The translations under genes were made by a program, and so were the position numbers. A DNA stretch of 64,000 nt, from positions 4,914 through 68,913 of the forward strand of contig JAZNAG010000104.1 in NCBI GenBank assembly GCA_045586405.1, read 5' to 3'. A model generated the notes under the pieces. That model did not search any database and was not told the origin of the DNA. It saw only the letters and a list, made by a program, of their open reading frames with translations. Position 1 is the first letter of the stretch, and every line of letters starts with the position of its first letter. The DNA is from SIG607 sp045586405 (lineage in GTDB: Bacteria; Bacillota; Clostridia; Oscillospirales; Acutalibacteraceae). Below are positions 51,298-58,863 of the stretch, piece after piece.

Positions 51298-52095
51298 TTA
51301 TATAAATAGTTTTTCTTCCTCTTTGATTTCCTCGTCGGTGGGCAATTTAGAGGGTAAGGTGTTTTCTATGTTAAGCGCATGGTATTTTGAAGCTGCATAA
51401 CTGTGATATGGTAAAACCTTTACGGCTTTAACATTTTTTAAGGTTTTGAGAAACTCTGCAATTTTTTCTGTTTGGTCAGAGTTATATTCGGGAACATACG
51501 GAATGCGAACCTCTATTGATTTTGACAAAGAATCAACGTATTTTATATTTTCTAAAATCAGTTTATTTGACTGACCTGTGCATTTAATATGAACATCTTC
51601 ATCAATTGCTTTTATGTCATATAAAAATATATCAGTATATGGTATTACCTTATCAAGTGCATCTTTTGAAACAAAACCACAGGTATCAACTGCAGTATGT
51701 ATCCCCTGCTCTTTAAGTTTTTTTAAGAGTTCTGCGCAAAAATCTGCCTGACAGAGACACTCGCCGCCCGATAGGGTTACACCGCCGCCGCTATTCTTAT
51801 AAAATTCTTTGTCTTCAAGAAGCTGTGGTAATAACAGGTCCACCGTTACCTCTTTGCCGTATACAGTCCTTGCTTCGCCAAGGCAGTTTTGATAAGTAAA
51901 GTCTTCTCTTTTGCACTCACCGCAACCTATACACTTGTTCTCATAAAAGGCAGTCTGGGGTTTAAAGCTTATACTTTCAGGGTTATGGCACCAAGCACAT
52001 TTTAAGTTGCAACCCTTAAAGAACACCGTTGTTCTTATTCCGGGACCGTCAACAAAAGAATTGCGTTCTATATCAAATATAATTGCAGAAGTCAT
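51298..52095 (-). CDS. Glycyl-radical enzyme activating enzyme (radical SAM) without an intact partner
   Basis: The 265-residue radical SAM protein is an activase of the PflA family. The radical SAM cluster motif is CNLKCAWCHNPES, followed by a ferredoxin-like insert with CIGCGEC and one later Cys (QNCLGEA), then GGVTLSGGECLCQ and DTCGFVS. True PflA lacks the insert; activases of diol dehydratase-like, choline lyase-like or benzylsuccinate-like enzymes usually have two extra clusters, whereas this one keeps Cys for about one. The partner enzyme should lie beside it, but only a 31-codon tail of such an enzyme remains 30 bp upstream. Its start ATG 52095 has GTGGGGGA before it. Confidence 0.9.
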   Translation of the reverse strand: MTSAIIFDIERNSFVDGPGIRTTVFFKGCNLKCAWCHNPESISFKPQTAFYENKCIGCGECKREDFTYQNCLGEARTVYGKEVTVDLLLPQLLEDKEFYKNSGGGVTLSGGECLCQADFCAELLKKLKEQGIHTAVDTCGFVSKDALDKVIPYTDIFLYDIKAIDEDVHIKCTGQSNKLILENIKYVDSLSKSIEVRIPYVPEYNSDQTEKIAEFLKTLKNVKAVKVLPYHSYAASKYHALNIENTLPSKLPTDEEIKEEEKLFI

Positions 52096-52125
52096 TTTTA
52101 TCCCCCACTTTCACATTATCAAAAA

Positions 52126-52221
52126 CTAATCATTTGCATATCTTTTTATAATCGAATCCTGAATAGCGTCATCCAAACGTGTGAAATAATCTGAATATCC
52201 CGTAACTCTTACCTTAAGATT
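52126..52221 (-). pseudogene. Remnant C-terminus of a glycyl-radical enzyme
   Basis: The last 31 codons of this frame read NLKVRVTGYSDYF followed by TRLDDAIQDSIIKRYAND and a stop. RVTGY is the glycyl-radical motif, and both its distance to the C-terminus and the downstream L-x-Q-D-x-I-I-x-R pattern fit a pyruvate formate-lyase/diol dehydratase-type enzyme. Upstream of it the frame no longer resembles such an enzyme, and the rest of the ~800-residue protein is absent. The activase follows directly, so this is most likely the tail left after the gene was deleted. Interpretation rests on the short motif and context. Confidence 0.7.
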
Positions 52222-52663
52222 TTTGCAGATTAAATTTATCGTCATAATAATAGATTTTATCCAAATCTTTATAAAGCTGGTCTTTAAAAATCTCATAGAA
52301 ATTTCTTGGCGGTTGTTTTGAAATAATTCCTGTAATTCCAACAGATAAAACCATTATGTAATCAGATGTGCCGTGTTGCCAATCCATACAAGAAAGATTA
52401 TCTATATGTTTGCGATAAAAATCTCTCAGACATTCACTTGTATTTTTATGCCCTTCACGGCGAAAAATATCACCCACAACACAGCCGTTAAAATTAAAGA
52501 ATCCGGTAAAACAGGAATATTTCGTTATTAAGGGTTGCTGATTTAAAATATACTCGCATATCCTTTTTACATTTTTCTCCTGCTATGTCAACAACAAATC
52601 CATTCTGTCAAAATCGCTTTTAACCGTTTTAACATACATTTTACCCTCCATGGTCATATCCAT
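52214..52663 (-). pseudogene. Unrecognised gene interrupted by an in-frame stop
   Basis: From ATG 52663 (MDMTMEGKMYVKTVKSD) the frame reads 26 codons to a TAG at 52583-52585 and then continues open in the same frame to 52214, with ICEYILNQQPLITKYS, GCVVGDIFRREGHKN and YIMVLSVGITGI. Read through, it would be about 149 residues. I do not recognise the family. The later part could be expressed alone from ATG 52477 (87 residues), but no good ribosome site is visible. It lies between two other pseudogene pieces and is probably decaying. Confidence 0.45.
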
Positions 52664-52670
52664 CAATTCT

Positions 52671-52817
52671 TTAATTCGCTGTTGCATATACTGTTTGCGC
52701 CGTTTCGAGCATATTCTCTGCAAATATGCCGTAGCCTTTTGTTGGCTCGTCGATTAACACGTGGGTAACGGCGCCGATAAGTTTGCCGTTTTGGATTATG
52801 GGGCCGCCACTCACGAG
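52671..52817 (-). pseudogene. Fragment of a second spoIVB gene (3' end)
   Basis: This stretch reads VSGGPIIQNGKLIGAVTHVL, IDEPTKGYGIFAENMLETAQ, then TVYATAN and a stop. It is almost the same protein as the end of the intact SpoIVB at 55325-56572 (SGSPLIQNGKLIGAVTHVLV and onwards), but the bases differ at many third positions, so it is an old or foreign paralogue rather than a recent copy. The protein similarity stops abruptly at about 52818, near the catalytic Ser-Gly region. The remaining stretch 52818-52970 shows nothing I recognise. Confidence 0.85.
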
Positions 52818-52971
52818 TGTGTCAATATAGGACCAACATATCCTGTATTATACACCACATTGAAATTTAGGGCGGATGGCACATTCTTTTTAACCGTCCC
52901 GTTGAAGGCTACGAAGTAAAATAATTTCTAAAATACACGCTTGATTTTATTCAGCATATTACTGTATAGAC

Positions 52972-53012
52972 AAAAAAGAGAAGACTTGCGATAAGCAAAT
53001 CTTCTCTTTTTT
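52972..53012 (-). terminator. Terminator after the M23 hydrolase gene
   Basis: AAAAAAGAGAAGACTTGC and GCAAATCTTCTCTTTTTT form an 18-bp stem with one mismatch and loop GATAA or similar. Confidence 0.88.
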
Positions 53013-53025
53013 GTGTTGTTTTTTA

Positions 53026-55005
53026 TTATATCCAAACACCGTTGGCATTAATCCAGTAGTTACCTATCCAGCAGTTAGCAGCCATAGCACCACTATTATA
53101 GAAGTAATACCAATTACCATCTATATATTGCCAGTCGGTTAACATATTTCCGCCGCTTGCCAGATAATACCAAGTGTTTCCAAGTAGCAACCAGCCTGTT
53201 GCCATATTACCGCCATTGTTGAAATAATACCAACTAGAACCTACGTATTGCCAACCGGTTACCATATTGCCACCGTCAGCCAAATAATACCAAGCTCCAC
53301 CTTGGTTTAACCAACCGGTTTGCATTGCGCCACCTTCGTTCAAGTAGTACCAAGTGTTGCCGATGTACTGCCAGCCTGTAGTCATAGCGCCATTGTCAGC
53401 TAAATAGTACCATACTCCGTCAAGCAACCAGCCTGTTTGCATTGCACCACTTTGGTTAAAGTAATACCAAGTACCATTAATATTTTTCCAACCGGTTACC
53501 ATAGAACCATTATCACTTAAATAATACCACGTATTATTACGAAGCAACCAGCCTGTTGCCATATTTCCATATTCATTAAAGTAATACCAGTTGCCATCAA
53601 TACATTGCCAATCTTCAGATATTCTCTCCCACACAGCATACAGTATTATGTTCGCATTTGCTGCATAATTTGCACCGCTTTCATACATTGGTGTTGTAGC
53701 ATTAGGATCGTTTGACCAACCTAAGAAAGTATAGCCTTGTCTAGTCGGTTTGGTTGTGGAAAGTTGTATGGTTATATCATACTCTTTAAACTGAGTTGCA
53801 GGTGAACCGCTACCACCATTATCACGATATTCAATAAAGTTTTCAATTTTCCAAATTTGAGTTCCTGCACCTGTATATGTATTAACGCATACATCTGACC
53901 CTGATCGAACATCTAACACACAACTCGAATTTTGAGAATTTCTTATAACAAAACCATCATTAACTTTTTCAAACTTCCATCGTTGAGAATTATGACCTGT
54001 GTTATCATATATACAAACATTTTTGCCGCTTGCTACTGTTTCTGCATATACATTAACTACTCTGGTTGAGCTGCAATGCGGTCTTATCATATGCCCTAGC
54101 ACTTCGTTCTTAATTTCCACGGTGAAAGAATCGTTTATAGTTCCCGAATAAGCAACGGTGCTTATATTAGTGGACTGCGCATCTACACCACCATCAACAT
54201 TTAAATAGCCGCCGTTGCCAACGTTTTTGATAAGATAATTGCTGTATTCAATATCAATAAGATTTCCGATTGTGCCACTATTAATTGTAACTTTATTTTT
54301 ATCAAAAGTATAGTGTACTGATCCGTAATGCGACTTGAGAGGTGCTACTACAGCACTTTTCCCTGATGGAAAACCCGCATCGTTTGAACTTGCAGGATTA
54401 TTTAAAATTCTACCTTTGGAATTGCCTGATGTAACTACCCATCCACAACGCTCAAGTTCATTTAAAAGAGATGAATTTCCAGTACGCCCCGATTCTCCCA
54501 AAAGCATTCCAAAATGCAAATGATTTCCTCCGCTATCACCAGTAGAACCAATCTCGCCTATAACATCACCTACCGAAACCGTTTGTCCATTTGTAACAGA
54601 AAACGATAACAAATGTTGATATGTTGTATAATAAGAGTATCCGCTACCTATTGGATGCTCGATTACAACAGTATTACCACGAACACTATTATAAAAAGCA
54701 TATGCTATTCCTGATGCAGAGGCATATACTTGTGTGCCCGCATCTGCAGCCACATCAATACCATTATGCCCACCTTGGCCTGTATGAGCAGAATCCCCCC
54801 AACTGCTGTGATATGTTCCGCAGAATACACATTTATCTTGTCCTGGACAACCTGCCCAGTCACTAAAATTATTGTAATAAGTAGATGGCAAAGGGAATAA
54901 CCACGTACCATCATCACGTGTTGCTGCAAATGCGCTCACCTGTATCATAGGGAAAACACAAATCACTAGGATTATAGATAATATCATCGCTAAACTTTTC
55001 TTCAT
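53026..55005 (-). CDS. Secreted M23 peptidase with ricin-type lectin, Listeria-Bacteroides repeat and cell-wall-binding repeats
   Basis: The 659-residue exported protein combines several modules. Residues 1-28 are a signal peptide ending VSAFA. An M23 metallopeptidase follows (about 35-195) with zinc ligands in GGHNGIDVAAD and NHLHFGM. A ricin-like beta-trefoil lies at about 245-395 (GYLNVDGGVDAQS, NSQRWKFEKVNDGFVIRN, GAGTQIWKIENF). A single Flg_new/Listeria-Bacteroides repeat (KPTRQGYTFLGWSNDPNATT) is at about 410-460, and nine to ten GW..WYYL..GAM(Q/T)T cell-wall-binding repeats end the protein. It probably cuts peptide cross-bridges in peptidoglycan while held on cell-wall glycans. It has its own promoter, a long structured leader with a terminator, and the ribosome site AAGGGG, so it appears to be controlled at the RNA level. 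Confidence 0.92.
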   Translation of the reverse strand: MKKSLAMILSIILVICVFPMIQVSAFAATRDDGTWLFPLPSTYYNNFSDWAGCPGQDKCVFCGTYHSSWGDSAHTGQGGHNGIDVAADAGTQVYASASGIAYAFYNSVRGNTVVIEHPIGSGYSYYTTYQHLLSFSVTNGQTVSVGDVIGEIGSTGDSGGNHLHFGMLLGESGRTGNSSLLNELERCGWVVTSGNSKGRILNNPASSNDAGFPSGKSAVVAPLKSHYGSVHYTFDKNKVTINSGTIGNLIDIEYSNYLIKNVGNGGYLNVDGGVDAQSTNISTVAYSGTINDSFTVEIKNEVLGHMIRPHCSSTRVVNVYAETVASGKNVCIYDNTGHNSQRWKFEKVNDGFVIRNSQNSSCVLDVRSGSDVCVNTYTGAGTQIWKIENFIEYRDNGGSGSPATQFKEYDITIQLSTTKPTRQGYTFLGWSNDPNATTPMYESGANYAANANIILYAVWERISEDWQCIDGNWYYFNEYGNMATGWLLRNNTWYYLSDNGSMVTGWKNINGTWYYFNQSGAMQTGWLLDGVWYYLADNGAMTTGWQYIGNTWYYLNEGGAMQTGWLNQGGAWYYLADGGNMVTGWQYVGSSWYYFNNGGNMATGWLLLGNTWYYLASGGNMLTDWQYIDGNWYYFYNSGAMAANCWIGNYWINANGVWI

Positions 55006-55036
55006 TCGTATAAAACCCCTTTATAATTTTAATATT

Positions 55037-55257
55037 AAAAAAGTGCGGCCACCGAAGTAACCGCACAAAAAACGCAAACCCCGATAGTCGCCAAACTAAC
55101 AAATGTGAAATGGGTGCAAACGCACATACCTATAAACACCTGGAATTTGCGTTTTTATCAAATTCAAAAGCATTTATAGATATAACCAAAATGAGCGTAA
55201 TTATCCCTATAAAAAGAAAAATACACCCAATTTCACACAGTATTCAGTTAGTTTGGC
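55037..55257 (-). ncRNA. Candidate cis-regulatory leader RNA (riboswitch-like) of the M23 hydrolase gene
   Basis: The transcript from the promoter at 55264-55292 begins with GCCAAACTAAC (55247-55257 on the minus strand), which pairs perfectly with GTTAGTTTGGC (55090-55100). A second pair, TGTGAAATTGGGTG (55224-55237) with CACCCATTTCACA (55104-55116), extends this long stem. Inside it AAAAACGCAAA (55146-55156) can pair with TGCGTTT (55118-55124) or, more extensively, with TTTGCGTTTTT (55068-55078). The terminator GTGCGG/CCGCAC (55043-55066) with a T6 tail precedes the ribosome site. This is the arrangement of a transcription-attenuation switch. I could not match it to a class I know. Confidence 0.65.
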
Positions 55258-55263
55258 AAAATT

Positions 55264-55292
55264 AGTATAACACATTAAAATTTAAATTGCAA
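55264..55292 (-). promoter_or_regulatory. Promoter of the M23 hydrolase leader
   Basis: On the minus strand TTGCAA (55287-55292), a 17-bp spacer and TATACT (55264-55269); transcription would begin just at the first arm of the leader structure. Confidence 0.8.
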
Positions 55293-55295
55293 TAG

Positions 55296-55321
55296 AAAAA
55301 GGACTCCGCATGGAGCCCTTT
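55296..55321 (-). terminator. Terminator after spoIVB
   Basis: On the minus strand AAAGGGCTCC and GGAGTCCTTT form a stem with loop ATGC, followed by TTTC. Confidence 0.75.
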
Positions 55322-55324
55322 CTG

Positions 55325-56572
55325 TTACGATGCATCTTTTAATTTATTGCTCTCTGACACACTTTGAGCAGTCTCTAACATATTTTCTGCGAATATAGCA
55401 TATCCCTTGGTGGGATCATCGACTAATACGTGAGTTACTGCCCCAATTAACTTACCATTCTGAATTAAAGGACTACCCGACATACCCTGAACTATACCGC
55501 CTGTTTTTTCTATAAGCTCTTTATCGGTTATAACAACAGTCATATCCTGAACGGTATTATTCACCTTTGCGTTTATCACCTTTATTTCGCAGGAATATGC
55601 CTTTACACCACCGTCATCAACGGTAGTCATAATTGTTGCCACGCCGTCCTTAACATCCTGTTTATGCGCAATTTGAGTAAGATTTTCGGTACTTACCTTA
55701 CAGGTGGCTTGTCCATACACTCCCATTTGACAGTTTTCGTAAAGTCTGCCAACAGAAGTATAGGTGAGTTTGCCTTTAAGTTCACCCGGTACGCCCTTTG
55801 TACCCTTTACTATTGACACAATTTGTGCACCAACAAGGTCGCCGCGGCTAAAGGAAATCATTTCTTTGGTTTCGCTGTCGTATATACCGTGACCAAGTCC
55901 GCAAATCATATTATTATACGGCGAATAAAAGGTTAACGTACCGATACCTGCCGTACTGTCTTTAACCCACAGTCCCGCCTTATACTCACCATCTTCATCG
56001 CTTAGCACCGGTGTTAAGTAAAGCGTCATATCCTTACCATCTCTGCGTATCTCTAGCGTTTGTTCTTGGCCGTTACTGTTTGAAAATATTTCAGCCAAGC
56101 CCTCGTTAGTAGTCACCTTTTTGCCGTTTACAGATAAAATATAATCTCCTTTTAAAATTCCCGCTTCCCTACCGGGATTTTTTGTTTTACCCTCTGTATT
56201 TATCTCCTGAATATCCACCACCAATACTCCGTCGGTATAAATTTTTATACCAAAAGGACTACCCAGCACCGCAACAAAGGTTTCCTCAACTATTTCAACT
56301 GTAGTAGATTTAACGGGAATAACGCCGAAAAGCTTTACATCTACCTTAAAAGTGCCGCCTACAACGTTTATTTCGTCGCACTTTGAAAAAACTACGCCGT
56401 TATATTCTGTGGTTACGGGAACCAAGGAATCTATGTCGAAATTTGTTCCCTTTGTAATTTTATAGGTATCTGCAATATTATCGGAATAGTAGCCCGCCGT
56501 GGCACCCACAAGCAAAACCGATATAGAAAACAGCGCATAAAGTGTAAGCAGCGCCGTTTTAAACTTCTTCAT
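55325..56572 (-). CDS. spoIVB: SpoIVB serine peptidase
   Basis: The 415-residue protein is the S55-family signalling protease secreted from the forespore that triggers pro-sigma-K processing in Bacillus. Residues 1-30 are a membrane/signal segment. A PDZ domain lies at about 100-190 (NPGREAGILKGDYILSVNGK), followed by the protease domain with the catalytic His in ICGLGHGIYD and the Ser in GIVQGMSGSPLIQ. I use ATG 56572 behind CAGGGTGA; the in-frame GTG 56581 is part of that ribosome site. The protein is complete and its C-terminus matches the pseudogene fragment at 52671. It lies downstream of sigG and the ymxH-like gene, in keeping with a late-sporulation cluster. Confidence 0.95.
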   Translation of the reverse strand: MKKFKTALLTLYALFSISVLLVGATAGYYSDNIADTYKITKGTNFDIDSLVPVTTEYNGVVFSKCDEINVVGGTFKVDVKLFGVIPVKSTTVEIVEETFVAVLGSPFGIKIYTDGVLVVDIQEINTEGKTKNPGREAGILKGDYILSVNGKKVTTNEGLAEIFSNSNGQEQTLEIRRDGKDMTLYLTPVLSDEDGEYKAGLWVKDSTAGIGTLTFYSPYNNMICGLGHGIYDSETKEMISFSRGDLVGAQIVSIVKGTKGVPGELKGKLTYTSVGRLYENCQMGVYGQATCKVSTENLTQIAHKQDVKDGVATIMTTVDDGGVKAYSCEIKVINAKVNNTVQDMTVVITDKELIEKTGGIVQGMSGSPLIQNGKLIGAVTHVLVDDPTKGYAIFAENMLETAQSVSESNKLKDAS

Positions 56573-56618
56573 TTTTATCACCCTGTGTTATTGTAACCTT
56601 TTAAAAAGACAATAACTG

Positions 56619-56888
56619 TTACAAACTTTTCCTTTTTGAGTTTTTAATTGTAATAGGCCCTTTTACAAGCACGGTTTCGTTGCCTATTACCTCAATATTT
56701 TTCCAGGGAATCTGTATATCCTCTTCTCTGCCGAGCACGCCGAAAAGCCTTTGCCTGCCAAAAACAACAATATTTGCGACACTGCCCGTTTCGGTATCAA
56801 CTTCAAGTTCACTTACATAGCCGATTACCGAGCCTGTTTCTACGCTTACAACCTGTTTGTTTTTAAAATCTTCAATATTATAAAGCAA
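56619..56888 (-). CDS. YlmC/YmxH family sporulation protein (PRC-barrel)
   Basis: The 89-residue cytoplasmic protein is a small PRC-barrel domain: DFKNKQVVSVETGSVIGYVS then FGRQRLFGVLGREEDIQIPW and IEVIGNETVLV. Proteins of this YlmC/YmxH family are widespread in spore formers and are often linked to sporulation clusters; their molecular role is poorly known. I choose TTG 56888, seven bases after GGGGTGA, rather than GTG 56897, which forms part of that ribosome site. It lies between sigG and spoIVB, which supports a sporulation role. Confidence 0.85.
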   Translation of the reverse strand: MLYNIEDFKNKQVVSVETGSVIGYVSELEVDTETGSVANIVVFGRQRLFGVLGREEDIQIPWKNIEVIGNETVLVKGPITIKNSKRKSL

Positions 56889-56930
56889 AAAAATCACCCC
56901 ATATAAAATATGAGATTTGAATGTTTATAA

Positions 56931-57701
56931 TTACTGATTACCCTTTATTTTGTCAATGGCATTTTTTTCAAGGCGTGAAACCTGTGCCTGAGAAATACCT
57001 ATTTCTTTTGAAACCTCGGTTTGAGTAAGTCCCCGCATAAACCGCATTGTGAGAATATTCTTTTCCCGCTCATCAAGAGCAACTATTGCTTCTCTGAGCG
57101 CCAGTTCATCAAGCCATTGTTCAGCCGAGTTATTGTCACCCAGTTGGTCGAGAACGTATACCATATCGCCGCCCTCAGAAAAAACCGGTTCATACAGCGA
57201 AATGGGGTCCACAATGCTTTCAAGGGCTATTACCACTTCGCTTTCAGCCAAGGACAACATTTGCGCTATTTCACCTATAGTCGGCTCTTTCTGGTACTTA
57301 TTTATATATTCCTCTTTAGCCTTCATAGCCTTATAGGCGGTATCTTTTATAGAACGGCTTACCCTTATTGAGTTATTATCGCGAAGGTGCCGTCGTATCT
57401 CACCGATTATCATGGGCACCGCATAGGTTGAAAAGCGGACATTCTGGTTAATATCGAAATTCTCAATAGATTTTATCAGTCCGATACAGCCAACCTGAAA
57501 CAAGTCGTCCATATTTTCGCCTCTACCCGTAAAACGCTGTACTACGCTTAGCACAAGGCGGAGATTTCCTATTACCAGTTCATCTCTTGCCGATTTATCC
57601 CCCGCCTTAAATCTTCTGAGCAATTCTTCTTTTTCTCTTTCTTTCAAAACCTTTAATTTTGATGTATCAACACCGCAAATTTCTACTTTACCGCAAAAAA
57701 T
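56931..57701 (-). CDS. sigG: Forespore sigma factor SigG, apparently with an AUU start
   Basis: The protein is sigma-G, the late forespore sigma factor: the N-terminus KVEICGVDTSKLKVL is the SigG signature, region 2 has DDLFQVGCIGLIKSIENFD and FSTYAVPMIIGEIRRHLRDN, and region 4 has GLTQTEVSKEIGISQAQVSR. The strong site GGAGGTG at 57714-57708 has no ATG, GTG or TTG at the right distance in frame; the codon six bases after it is ATT (57699-57701), and starting there gives four residues before KVEICG, exactly as in Bacillus SigG (MSRN-KVEI). The TTG at 57716 overlaps the ribosome site and has none of its own. Start is therefore uncertain; the gene identity is not. Confidence 0.94.
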   Translation of the reverse strand: MFCGKVEICGVDTSKLKVLKEREKEELLRRFKAGDKSARDELVIGNLRLVLSVVQRFTGRGENMDDLFQVGCIGLIKSIENFDINQNVRFSTYAVPMIIGEIRRHLRDNNSIRVSRSIKDTAYKAMKAKEEYINKYQKEPTIGEIAQMLSLAESEVVIALESIVDPISLYEPVFSEGGDMVYVLDQLGDNNSAEQWLDELALREAIVALDEREKNILTMRFMRGLTQTEVSKEIGISQAQVSRLEKNAIDKIKGNQ

Positions 57702-57771
57702 AACAGACACCTCCAATAATTCTTAATAGAATTATTGCCAGATGTCTGAAAACTAAACCTGTTTTTTAAAA

Positions 57772-58863
57772 TTAAATTTGTCCTAAAATACTCTGAAAAT
57801 AGTCAAGAGTTTCGTCACATTCCTTATCAATAGAGGTTTTAAGCAAATCACCGTTTAAATCGGTAGCAAGTATGGAAGAAATTTCCTCTTTGGCAACCTC
57901 GGTTCTGCCCAAAACAAGATTGATAAGTTCTTTTTTATTTGCACTGCCGCTACTAGCAAGTACACAGTTAACCTTAACCGATTCCGTAACGATTTTACCG
58001 ATAATCTTAACGGCATATTCATTTATATCGTTGCTTTTATTATCATTATTTTGCCTTAAAAAATCAAAATCGTGATAATCCTGAGCCGGAACACTCTCGG
58101 TTATCTGTTCAACGGCAACCGTTTCAGTGATTTCTGCCTCTTGCTCCTCTTTGCAAGGCAAATCTTCAGCAGGTTCCTCTTTTTTAGTTAAAAGCGAAGC
58201 TTCAAGGGCAGTTATTTTTTCACTTAAAATTCTAATTTCATTATCCTTATCTTTTATAGAATCTTCAAGGGATTTAATAAGCGAATTTGCCTCTAACAGT
58301 TTTTCTGTTAAGGCTTCGTTCTGCTTTATAAGTTCCTTTTTACGCATAACCTTTTTCACTTCTTTTCTTTTTTCACATATGTAAACAATAAATAAAATAA
58401 CTATAATACCGCAAAAAGCGCCGCCGCTGTCAATTAGCATATCACGTATTTCACAGCTTCTGCCCACAACAAATTTTTGATGGATTTCATCACTGACAGC
58501 ATAAAGACTGCAAAACAGTTGTGACAGCAAAAATCTGCCTATAAACCGCATTTTGAATGTAGCAAGAAAAGACGCGGCAAATACGCCAAGCAGCCCATAA
58601 ACACAAAAATGAGCAGATTTTCTAACAATTTTTTGCAAAGAATGAACTATCACCCTCTGCTCAGCAGGGCTTTTAAGCTTATATGAATTGTCAATAGCGC
58701 TGATAATCTTTACTATAACTCTGCCGCTTGTGTTACTTGACTTAGTTGCTTCTTGCGCAGACATATAAAATATAAACGCTGCAATTAAAACAACGAGTAT
58801 AGCAAAGAGCACCCGAAGACATATAATATGCATCGGGCGTCTTGTTGAATTATTACTTGTCAT
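57772..58863 (-). CDS. VanZ-like membrane protein with coiled coil and unknown C-terminal domain
   Basis: The ~363-residue protein has a VanZ-like N-terminus (about 15-170) with four membrane helices and the motifs FYMSAQEATKSS, RKSAHFCVYGLLGVF and YAVSDEIHQKFVVGRSCEIR. A predicted coiled coil (about 180-240, LTEKLLEANSLIKSLEDSIK) follows, then an acidic linker and a C-terminal region of about 90 residues (DINEYAVKIIGKIVTESVKV) that I do not recognise. VanZ proteins are ordinarily about 130-200 residues, so the extension is unusual. The ATG 58863 overlaps the end of the upstream M23 gene by 11 bases; an in-frame GTG 58893 is possible. It belongs to the ftsE-ftsX-envC operon. Confidence 0.8.
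   Translation of the reverse strand: MTSNNSTRRPMHIICLRVLFAILVVLIAAFIFYMSAQEATKSSNTSGRVIVKIISAIDNSYKLKSPAEQRVIVHSLQKIVRKSAHFCVYGLLGVFAASFLATFKMRFIGRFLLSQLFCSLYAVSDEIHQKFVVGRSCEIRDMLIDSGGAFCGIIVILFIVYICEKRKEVKKVMRKKELIKQNEALTEKLLEANSLIKSLEDSIKDKDNEIRILSEKITALEASLLTKKEEPAEDLPCKEEQEAEITETVAVEQITESVPAQDYHDFDFLRQNNDNKSNDINEYAVKIIGKIVTESVKVNCVLASSGSANKKELINLVLGRTEVAKEEISSILATDLNGDLLKTSIDKECDETLDYFQSILGQI

Noticed and set aside
52126..52341. Intact 71-residue protein
   Set aside because: Only the last 31 codons resemble a protein family (glycyl-radical tail); the upstream part overlaps another frame and has no ribosome site, so it is called a remnant.
55037..55257. Assignment of the M23 leader to c-di-AMP (ydaO), c-di-GMP or T-box riboswitches
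   Set aside because: I looked for the conserved core sequences of each (for example the T-box GGTGG-ACCGCG or the ydaO GAATCC elements) and did not find them in the right order.
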